Shown here: one piece after another, positions 49,360 to 61,300 of the stretch
How positions within the stretch are numbered: the first letter of the stretch is position 1
Layout of the letters: every line of letters starts with the position of its first letter
Notes under the pieces: model-generated
Told to the model about the DNA's origin: nothing
The model's database searches: none
The model's input: only the letters and a program-made list of their open reading frames with translations
Position numbers and translations under genes: made by a program
NCBI GenBank assembly: GCA_947359465.1
Contig: OX375872.1
Location: 81,462,931 to 81,526,930 of the forward strand
Length of the DNA: 64,000 bases
Reading direction: 5' to 3'
Origin: Metellina segmentata
Taxonomy: Eukaryota > Arthropoda > Arachnida > Araneae > Tetragnathidae

Positions 49360-52300
49360 CTAAAAAAACAGACATAAGTAAACACACGAGTTATGAGGAA
49401 AGTGAAGTTTTCCAATTTGCTACGAAATTTATAATTCCCAAATACTCAAACTCACTTGCTTATAATACGAATCAAAAAGTTGGTTGGGTTTTATGGCGCA
49501 AGGGTAATACTTATCCAAGCTGAGCCAAACAGCGCCAAATAAAGGGACATGTATAAGGTTGGTTGTTTTCGGGTTTTATGGAGCAAGAGCCTTATTTGGC
49601 CAAGCTGCGCCAAATGCAAGAAAAAGTAAAGTAAAAAATACAGTGAAAGAAAAAGAAAGGAATATTGGGGAACATAGTAGGATGAAAGTAGAAAAAAGAT
49701 CGCTTCGGTATATTCCGGGAGGACATGCACACGTAATGTTTTAATGCTGTAACTTAATGCTTAACGTAATGTTTAAGAGGGAAATACACCAAGGGAGGCC
49801 TCGAACTTGATAGGATATAAACGATGGAGAAAAACAGCCTATTTATAGGTTCGTGGTAGATAAACTGCAACGGGCATGAAAGTTCTAAATATGTAGCTTG
49901 TAAGAACCTTTATCCATAAAATCGGTTCCCCGAACTTCAGAAAGGCAATATCAGAATTGTTCTTGCAAAATTTATTAAAACGTAAGAATATTTTTAGTTT
50001 ATTCAGTGTTGCTAAGATAAAATCTGGATAGCCGATTAAAGGAAAAAAAGATGTTGAGTCGTTAAGGAATCAAACATTTCTAACAAAAGGTTAAATGTAT
50101 GTTTGGAGACCCCATAAAAAGTGCTTAACATGCATAGAAGTTGTATTGAAAGCAAAGGCCTGAAGCTTTTAAAAAATATTATAAGGTTTTCCTAAGAAGG
50201 TACTCACGTTATCCAACCTTGTAAGTATTAACACGTGTTTATTAGTTATTGCTTAATATTAAAGCATTTAAGAATGTTTTAGGTTTATTTAAAATAAAAA
50301 AAGTTATTTTAAAGTATCTTACTCAAGGTTCATTGCCGATCCCAGATGAGGCTGTGTCCTCAAGTTGAAAGATGATCTAGTATATGGTAATTGCGGTTCA
50401 GTTTCATCCCAAAATATGTCTTTTACAAGTCGAGGATTACTTTGGTGCATAATATCCACTACATTATAGGAGAGCTGGAACGAAAAAAAATCACTTAACG
50501 TAAAAAAAGTAGTATTTGCTTTTTAACGTTCGTATTATGCATTGTAAATTGTAGTGTTTTCAACATTACGCATCAGTACTTTTAACATTTCGCATCAGTA
50601 TTTTTAACATTACGTATTATCAGTACCATAACGTATTACGACTTCTCACCTGCAAGTTTCTATCCAAGCACCAATTCAGTTCAAAATCATCATCATCTTC
50701 TCCAAAAGGATTAATTAGCTGTTCAGCCACCTAGAATTTTCAAAAGACAGTTGGTATTTCAAAAATATAAGCGTTCCAGATGCTTATTGATATTATAGGA
50801 AGGTAGTTGAGTTTACATCGCACTGGTTTTTCTGGGTTTAGTGGCACAAGGTCCGTTGGTGGACAAGCTGCTCTAAGCCCAAGATTAGATATACCCAATA
50901 AAAACAGCTAAAACAGCCAGCCGAAGTAGTAAAACAATAGTCTAAAAGTTATGTATACAAATTCAATAAAAAGACTAAATTAAAACATATTTTAAAAATT
51001 GAAAAATGTAAATATAGAGATTAAATGTTTTCAACAAACAGAAAGATACGAGGGCAGTAGATAAAGTAGTGGCAACGTAGCCTAGAAAGTCGCATAACAT
51101 TGGACATACGCAAACAGGATATCGGAGCAGTGAGTTGACACTGTTGTCGATGTGTAGAGTACATAAAACCGCCGATCCAGTAGAAGGGGTAGTTGCTGCG
51201 TAGCGTTGAAGTGGACAGTTTCGTTTCCACCGCTCTAAATCATGTTTACAAAAAGTGATCAGCGGTCGTGGATTAAAATCGAGGTTGTCCGTTGCAAAAA
51301 TGCATCGCAATGTTATCAAGGATTATCTGAAGCATGTGGCGAGAATGCGTTACCGTATAGGACGGTTGCACGATGGGTCAAAGCGTTTAAGTGCAGATCG
51401 GAGTGAGACTGCGGATTTGCACCGGTCAGGTCGGCCATCCAGTCATCAACATCACGTTGACATCGTGAGTGGTCTCCTTTCCATAGACCGTTGATGGACT
51501 GACCGGGAATTATCCGTTGATGTTGGGCTCTGTCATCAAACGGTGTGGCAGATACTGAAGAAAGGTCTTAACACGAGGAAAATTTCTTCCCGCTGGGTTG
51601 CACATCGACTCACGGACGTACTGAAATGGAACCGGCATGCACTGGCTGGTATCCACCTCTACAGATATCGCAATGACAATGCTCGTTGTCATGTTGCACA
51701 AGCTGTAAATGATCTTTGGCGACGATGATCTTGGAACACCCTCCGTATTCACCTAACATGAGTCCTTGTGACTACGACCTGTTTCCTACGTTGAAAGAAC
51801 CCCTTCGAGACATCAGATTTACTGATGTGCTGTCTGTGATCCGAGTAGTAGGGCGCTCCGTCGCTGATATCAACAGAAAACACCTTGCCAACGGTATCCT
51901 TCGGCTTCCTGACATCTGGCAAAAGGTACAAGACTTTGCTGGTGATTTTTTTTAACGGAATGTAATGTAATTTTGCTTGCATGTTCGTTAAAAAATGTTT
52001 TCCAGGTATGTTGCCATTACTTTATTTACAACCCTCGTACGAGATTGTTAAAACCTAAAATACATGACAAATTACAAACTTTAAAAAATTAAATTATTTT
52101 TTTCAAATTAAGAAATAAAAAATGATTAAATGATGTTAGATAAAATATTTACTCATCCAATTGGAAAGCTTAACAAAGTTGCATAAATATGTATAAAAGT
52201 GATCTACAGTTTAAAAATCCAGAAAATCGTAAAAAAGTAAAGAATGGAGGAGTATTTACCCATCGAAAAAGACAAACTTGGTGAGGATTAGTTGTGTGAT

Positions 52301-55300
52301 TTGGGTTTTATGGCGCAAGGTCCAATAATGGTTACGACAAACGTGGGATTTTACAAGCAATAAATATAGATTAAAAATAAGTTGGTTTGTCACTTAAAGT
52401 ATTTAGATCATAAAAAAATAATAGCATTTTAATATCGATTCATACAAATAAAAGTGAAAGTATAGGATCACCCTCATCATGAACAAAAAAAATAGAAATT
52501 TTGAAGTCAAGGAGATTAAGCATACAAGAGAAAAAAAAATCAGGTAAAATTCAAATATGTTGTATTTTTAAAATTTTAATAGATTTGGGTGGGGAAATAG
52601 ATGAGAACGTTTTAAAAAACTGTATGAAATACCATAAACCAGGACATGAAGTTTAAAAAATCCGTATTCATAAGATCTATATCACAGTGGTGTGTCACAA
52701 ATGAAAACTTCTAAACAGCCAGTCAGTATCGATGGATATAAAAAAAAATGCCAATAAGAGATTACAGGTTTAATTCTGTAGAATTTACTTTTACTCTGCA
52801 CACACAAACCATTCCTCCAATCATTCCAAATGATGTCTGCCATTTTGGCTGCGATCTTTATAGTATCAGAAAGTTCATTGCTAGTAATCTCAACGCGACC
52901 TAATGTCTAACTAAAAGAGAAAGGCTCCGGAACAGATCCTCAGGTTGGTGAGGTGCACTGTATCGAGTTTTCGAACAGATGGACGGGCAGAGAGTCATAG
53001 TCTGTACACCCATAGTCCAATCAGGAACGCATTATTGTACTACAGATGTTGAGCATGGAGGACCGTTCCGCCTAAGATGCATTAGATAGTACTTTTAAAA
53101 GATTGAGCCTTTTCTCACAAGACATCCGCAGCTACTTGACTTGGTTATGGATGGTAAAATTCTGGAGTCAAATATTAGAAGAAACTTTACACTGTCCACC
53201 ACTGCATTCATGCTACTATCCAGAATGATATCTGAGTCAGGATGCAGGTTCCGACGTCGGCAGAAATGAAAGCAGGACGTCTTTTGAGAAGAAAAGCTGA
53301 AGCCGTTATCGACACTCCACTGCGTCAAGCGAGAAACGGCTGTCTGTAGTTATCGTTCTCTAAATCGCATGTCTTTTCCCATGACGAAAGATGTTAAGAT
53401 CATTTACATAAAGTTTCCTTTCACTGAGGGTGGTAGCAATGCAAGCTGCTATTAATTTTGACTGTATATAAATACAATCAATATGCTACCTTGAGATACA
53501 CCTTCCTCCTGGATGAAAGTGCCCGAGAGGCTAGAATCAAATCGTATACGGAACTGTCGCAGCTCTGACAATTTCTAGATAAACATAGGTAGGTCATCCC
53601 TTAGTCTCAGGGTATAAAGATCACGAATTGTACCATGTCGCCAAATGCGGTCATAAGCCTTTACGATGTCAAACAAAAATGGGCTTCGAGTTTTAAGATG
53701 TTGTCCATTGTAAACCAGTCCTAAACCACCTTGAAGCGGTGAAAGAGCCCGAGTCGTCTCTAAGATGTGGACGAGACGAGAATTCACCATTCTTTCGAGG
53801 AGTTTGCACATGCAGCTTGTAAGTGCTGTTGAGAAGAAAAGGCAGATAAAGTGCGATGCAGGCTGGATTGTATTGTGTAATAACGATTTTTATGTCATCC
53901 ACACACAGTTTATAGCGAAATCCACGACAGTTCTAGAAAATGAGGCTCCCAACCATTAAACAGAAAAGATGTGGTCTCAGTCAGGTCAGGAGGTCCGCCA
54001 AATGTTGGCGCTAAATTAATCTAAAGTGCAACCCAGACGATATATACAGCTTAGTGAAGAAAATAAAATGTAAAATTTCACAACAAAAATACAAAATGGA
54101 TTGGTTCTTTCATGAAGATGTATATATATATAGTTAGGGTTTCCAACTCTACCATTCTTACCTTTAGTTAAATTTCGCACCAACATTTGGCGTACAATTA
54201 CGACTGACGCCCCGTTTACCGAAAAGTACCGAATGTTGTGTTATAAATAGAAAAACTATACGATTCCTGCCGAACAACATTTATCAGGGTCTGGACAGAG
54301 AATCACACTTACTTTCAACCAACCCATGTAGAAAAAGAACTGCAGCAGAGTAAAAACGGGGACGTACAAATCAATCTCGTGACCAGGATACCCTTTTTTG
54401 GGGTCTAGGTATTGGCGACCCATCACTGTAGCTATGAAGTATGTATAGATTGCAAGCGTTACCACCTGTAATAAATTACATTACACCCTTTAGTCATACA
54501 CAATGAATTTATTTACTCTAAGATTCAAAATTTTATCTTCAAACGAAAATTTTAGTTGTTTAAATTTACGAGAACCATTTACCTGCGTGTATACTAAAGG
54601 TATGCTGATCCAATCATAGCTGAAAAGGAGTCCACAATTTCCTCGAAATATGTGCATTTCCTACAAGAACCAAAACTAATTAGAATTTTAAATAAAAACA
54701 AATTGTAGTTCATGATATCACAACCATCGCAGTCTCACACAATCGGTTTCCAATCTACAAGAAACATTTTGTAGACCTTGATGTCTTTAAATTTATTTTT
54801 GGAAAACAGTTAGTTGAATAGACTACTTCAAAAACTACTAACAAAATATGCAATTTAATTTCTTTCAAAGCTTTTACTTGTATTTACAAAACGTAGACAT
54901 GCAAATGTACACCCGTCAAAAAAAACCCTACTCACCCGATCGTAATTGCACAATTTACATCGTAGAACAAAACGGAAGGTAGCAATTCGATAGAGATAAA
55001 TGTTTTCTACAAATATCAATATTTAAAATTTGTCTAAGGGGCCGTCTTCATATTGAATTGGGTGCTTTCTACGATAATTTAAATACGAACCCCCATCTTT
55101 TATCACAAATCTGGATACTACACAATTTCAGGCGGAAATAAAAAAAGTTCAATTTTATTGGATTTTTCACCGATTTCTAAGTGTTTGCAAATTAGATCTC
55201 CTAATGTTAAATTGGCGTTTCACGTTTTTTGTTATATTTGCTTAAGACATTGATTTTTCTTGGACATTGTTTTTGGGTAGCAAAGGATGAAAAACAATCT

Positions 55301-58300
55301 ATGAACATTTTAACTATCAAACTAAATTTTACTGTTTTTTATTAATTATGAAATTAATATTCATAAAAATTATGAATTAAAACATGGGGAAATTTTGACT
55401 CCATGCGATTCAACTGTTACTGAAACATCGGAATTCCAAATTTCAGCTCATTACATGCATAATTACTAGCGCAGTGAGACTGTTTGCAAAATTCTATGTT
55501 TATTATCGTTATTAGGGATTGTTCACAAAATGAAAATAAATTTTTAGGAAATGTAAATCCACTGCAAATTTGCATATTATTGACTGGAAATGTTGTCAAA
55601 CTATCAGCCTCCTGTAAAAAACGGTAAAATCTTTGACTGCGATGGCCATTATACATCATATTAATATTTATAATATGATTGCATAATATTATTAAATGAT
55701 TTGTTGTAAAGCTTTTGTGTGAAGGGTATTTTATCACTCTTTGCTAGGCATAATTTAACTTAATTATGTTTCAGAAATATCTGAATTATGAACTACCTAC
55801 TTATAGTACTGTAGGTTAGGATTGTAACAATCCCGTTATTGGGCACAACGACACTATGTTACGTGTCACACTCTAACAAACCTTCCTCAAACAGTCGTTG
55901 AAAGCGACACATACTCACGGTAATTGGCAATTTTTAGTTAATGTCGAGCAACACAACGAGCAATTGATGACTTTCAATTCCCGAATAAAAATATTCGAGG
56001 ACAACACCACATAATTTTGAATCACGGTCAGATGACGAGGCAACACCTGAGCTGGCACCCTACTCTCCAAACTTAAATACCAACCCAACGCAAGGACTTT
56101 CGGCCACGACAGATTTAAGGTGCACCAGCCGCCTCTACAACATACGCTTACAAACATCCATACCCGAACAGGATTTGAACCAGGAACCATCCGATCTAGA
56201 GACTAACACCTTAACCACTATACCGGTTGGTCGGCACATACATATTCACGGAATCGAACTATCTAATCAAAATCCGCTCTTTCTACTGCGAAGTAAAAAT
56301 TTTAACACGCTCCCTCAATGGTTTTTATGGATTTTCTCGGTCAATTTGTCTGAGTCTCAATTTGTCAAGTCTGAAATTGTGTGCAGAATACAAATTTGTG
56401 ATAAAAGAGGGGGTTTGTATTGTAAATATTGGAGCAAGCACCCAATTTAATATAAAGACGGCCCCTTAGACAAATTTTAACTATTGATATTTGTAGAAAG
56501 CATTCATCCCTATTGATTGTTACCTTTCGTTTTGCTATGTAAATTGTGCAATTGCGATCGAATGACCTCTTAAATGTAAGTATATGCATCACATAGCACC
56601 CCTTAAACAATTTTTTTGTTTACTTGTTTAGCAGTTTTATGGCGTAAGGGTCACATTTAGCCAAGCTGTGCCTAACACAAGACAGATAACTTCACATAAA
56701 AATGTTGGGGAAGGAGGGATTGGGGAATAGAATAATTGGATGCAAGCAGAAAAATATGGCTTTGGCAACCTGGGAGCATGACAACCATGTTTACTTAAGA
56801 TAATAAACCCCACAGTAAAGTTTCTCAGTTGGTTAGTTGAGTTTTTATGGCACAAGGGCCACACATGACAAAGCTGCGTCAACAAAACAGACAAGACAAA
56901 ACTCTAGACAAACTAAAGACTGATATAAATTATATCTACACTACTGTTTGTGAAAATTGCATCACCATGAAGGAATCATGCAAATTAAACGAAACTTGCA
57001 GGAAATGAAAAATAGGTTAGGATATGCAAATGATTAGAATTACAAGCGATCAAGCATGTATGGGCCAAGAAACGCTCTCTAAACTTTCAAGTGAGCCGTA
57101 TATAAGCACTGTAAAGGTGCGATGAAATATGTGTATCGTCGTTTGACTGCTGTAAATGATTGATTATAAGTCAATATGCCTCGCCAAAAACGCAGTGTCA
57201 TACGAGCAACTAACGGAGTAAAGCAATTTGACGCCACCACAGGACGACAGACACCTCATCCGCATGGCGGTGACGAACCGTACAGGTTGACCACTACAGG
57301 GCAGTTTTCGACCCGAATATAAAGCAACCCGGAGGTTTAAAAACTTACATCAAGCAAATGTTTGAATAGGATATCGTCTTTCACACGTCCTTCACGTCTT
57401 GCTCTTGCAGCCACTGATCCAAACCATTGAGCTGGAACCCACCACTTGCCATGAGTCATTTGGATACCGTCGTACACGGCACATTCTTCTTTCGTCATCA
57501 GTCCTATTTTTAAAGAAAGTTTTATCCCTTTAAACATGGAATTGAGTAACAAAAGAATTCGCTGAAATAGTAATGCAGGATAAACTAATGCTGTCCAAAG
57601 GGAAAGTTTTGTTCATACAACATCCAAACAGCGGTAATTTTATACTATGGATCCAAACTCAGTCGAAACGAAGACTGCAGTTTGTTAGTTACATAATAGG
57701 GCGAAGTGAAAAAATAAACTTTTATGATCAATATGAAATATTTTGGGATAACCATCGAACTATTGCCTGAAGAAAAATACTAAAAAAAATACATTTTTGA
57801 TTGAAATTGGAACCCAGTGTCGAAATTTTGAAATTTTTTTTTTAGGGAAATATAGAATTCTTTAAATGTAAGGAAATAATTGTAGCCATTTCATCTCAAC
57901 CCTTCTGTTGGTTGCATCGACGAAGTATCTTGTAATTAGAAAAACTGACCTAATCTCGATCTCGTCATCATCAGAAAACAGCAATATCTTCATTCGGAAT
58001 TGAATTAGCACTATTGATAACGAGATATCTCGTTATTAGCATATTTGGTTAGATCTTGATGAACGAGATATCTCGTCATTAGCAAAATTCTTTGGATCTT
58101 GATGGACGAGAATCACTTAGATTGTTAAAGCCATGTTAATCATATCCTTATGCCATATGCCAATATAATTCAAAATAGCTTGAATCATAAATCAACAAGT
58201 CATAAATGGAGATTTACCATACATCCCAATTGTGATTGGTTGGTTGATTTATATTTTATGGCGCAAGGACCAGGAATTGACAAGCTGCGCCAAACACCAG

Positions 58301-61300
58301 CACAGTTTGGAACCAAGAGCTTATTGAAATCAAGGGCTAGAGTGCTATACACTCAGCAACCAGACCGGCTATTTTGTGAAGGAAATAGTTTATTGATATG
58401 CAGGGTGGTCATAAAAAAACTTGGCCGACATATGGACCTCTAGCGGTCGTTCCGTTCAACCGATCGAGATGAGATTTCAGGTATAGTTTATATCAGTTAT
58501 AGTTAGAGGTATGAGCTCGGGATTCTGTGAATGACAAAGTGGCACTCACGGCTACGGTTATAGGTAGAGAAACTCGAAATTTTTGAATGGCAACGTCCAC
58601 TTTTTCCCGTCTCAAAATGCTCAGCGCATGCGATAACCCTAAAGAGCGTTGGAACGATACGTGCATCACAAAAAACGGAAGCGTGATATGCACGCACAAA
58701 AAACAGCTCTGTGAACGGCCAACAAAACCACGATCGGGGCCCACGGAGGAATAAAATTGCATATGTCGGAGGCAAGACACCAACCACAGAACGCCTTACG
58801 CCAGAAATTCAGCCAGATCTCCAGTCGGAAGCTCGCACATGCCAATGAAATGACTGTCATCGAAAGTTCGTGGGGAATTGGTAAAACTCTATTATCAAAA
58901 TGAGATGAATGCCACGGAAGCCTTGCGTGTTTACCGTCGAAATCATCTCCAAATACGTGGTCCCATGTAGCCCGAAAGCTCTGCGTGATTTAGCAAAGAA
59001 ATTCGAAGAAACTGGTAGCACCTGTGATAGACCGCGATCCGGACGTCCAACTGTTCATGAGGACGCTGTTACGGAAGTGCATCAGTAACTTCAGGGCATA
59101 TGCAAACTGCAAGAGGTACAGCTCGTGTATTGGATATGCCGTAAACAACGGTCTTAAAGCTACTGCGATCTGTACTCCGCATGTTTCCATACCGGTGCCA
59201 TCGTGTCCAAATGTTGTACGCGGGGGACCATCTACAACGTATCGACTTTGCAAATGAATTCCTTATCCGATATGATGGCGATAAGGACTGGCCCCTTCGC
59301 ATATTATGGACGGACGAGGCGCATTTCACATCAACTGTCAACGTTAACACCAAAAATTGTATACACTGGGCAGACACGAATCCGCACGCAGTGGCACCAG
59401 TACCTTTATACGCCGCCAAAGTTACTGTATGGTGCGGAATTGCAGGCACAATTGTTCTCGGCTCGTTCTTCTTTGAGGAAGCGACACCAACGGGGTTTGT
59501 AACATGTTCTGTGACAGGCTGTCGCTATACAGACATACTGCGGCGAAATGCACTGAATGACATTGTTTGGATGCAAGATGGCGCATCTACACACATTGCG
59601 ACGTTTGTTAGCAGGGTTCTGGAACAGCATTTTGGCGACCGCGTCATCTTACGCCATTTTCCATTTCCGTGGTCTCCTAGATTCCCCGACCTCACTCCTA
59701 TGGATTTCTGGTTCTGGGAACATCTAAAATTTAGAGTGTACATGAGCATTACGCAAACTTTGCCGGATATGAAAGACTATCAAACGTGAGATTGCTAACA
59801 TTCCTCATGCTATGTTACGTTCGGCTTCACTCTCCAGTCTCCCGCATGCAATGCGTAATTGCCTGTGATGGCACCCATGTGGAAAATGTGTATTCCAAAT
59901 ATAAGTTTTCCTTTGTCCGATCTGTGTTGTCATTAGTAATTGGTGTCTTGCCTCTGTCATATGCAAATTTCCTCCGTGGGTCCCGATCGTGGTTTTGTGG
60001 GCCGTTCGCAGAGCTTTTTTTTTGTGCGTGCAAACGCTTCCGGTTTTTTGTGATTCACGTACCGTTCCAACGCTCTTTAGGGTTTTCGCATGCGCTGAAC
60101 ATTGAGACGGGAAAAGTGGGCGTTGCCATTCGAAAATTTCATTTCCAGTTTCTACCTATAACAGTAACCGTGGGTGCCACTATATTGTCGTTTACAGAAT
60201 CCCGAATTCATATATCTGAATAACTATATCTGAAATATCATCTCGATCGGTTGAACGGAACGGCCGCTAGGTCCATATATCGGCCAAGTTTTTTAGGACC
60301 ACCCTGTATTTCCACAGCAATCGCAATATCCATGTATTATTTATCCGTTTTACCATTCATTTATAAAACGATATATTTTACGACTTTTTATTTAGGTTGT
60401 ATACAAAACCTATATTTAGTTTTTTAAGTTCATCCGAATGACCTTACCTGCTTCAACCAGATGATCTATGGTAGGGAAGCGTTTCTTGACGGCAGGGCTG
60501 ATCGCTTGGAAAGTTAAAGCTGACATCAAACTCAAATACCTAGCCAAGGTTCGACGAATTATACGACCTCGGTCATCAGATCCATTCACATAGCTTGATA
60601 TCAGCATGCAGCATCTTCAATCGAAAGATAATTCATGCGTGGTTAAACCATTAATCATTACCTAACAGAGCATGCTTAATAAAAAAAAAGCTTTCATTTT
60701 CATTCCTCCATTAGATATCTAGCATATTAACGGTTAATTTAGAATTTAACCGTTAATATGCTAGATATGCTGCTTTAAACGTTCATTGGTTGGTTTTTAT
60801 TTCGCGAGGGCCACATTTGACCAAGATGCTCCAAACGAATATTTAAAACAAATAAAGTGATACTCTCAGAGAAAGGCCAAGAAAAAAAATTCTAAAATCT
60901 GTAGTTACTAGAATAAAGTTTTTATCAATTGGCATACGCTACTCTCAATGACACATGTTTTAACTTCCATATTCTTTGAGTACCCATTTGGATATTCAAG
61001 AATAGCTTTTTACCCTCAAAACGTGAAAGTATATTCATAAATTATTGCTACCTCAATTCAGCTACTTCTTAAAGCTCTGACATTTGGGGGTTAAGTACAC
61101 ATTTGGGGACATAAATGTTACTAAATTATGAAAATGTGAAAATTTTTTGTTATCATTTGCAAGTCTCAAGGTTCTTTAAATAGCCGACAAAATTTTGAAG
61201 GGATAAATTTTTCTCAAAACCTAAAAAGTTAGAGATGATTTGAAAAAAATGGATAGAACTTTTATCAAGTTTTGTCAGAGGTAAGGCAACCAAATCTGCG

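Noticed and set aside
49069..49523. Plus-strand ORFs
   Set aside because: Antisense shadows of bestrophin exon 9.
55417..55737. 106-codon minus ORF in bestrophin intron 4
   Set aside because: No domain, lies between long inverted repeats, composition like random AT-rich sequence.
59181..59789. 202-codon plus-strand ORF as a host gene
   Set aside because: All motifs are of a mariner-type transposase and it lies between matching inverted repeats.
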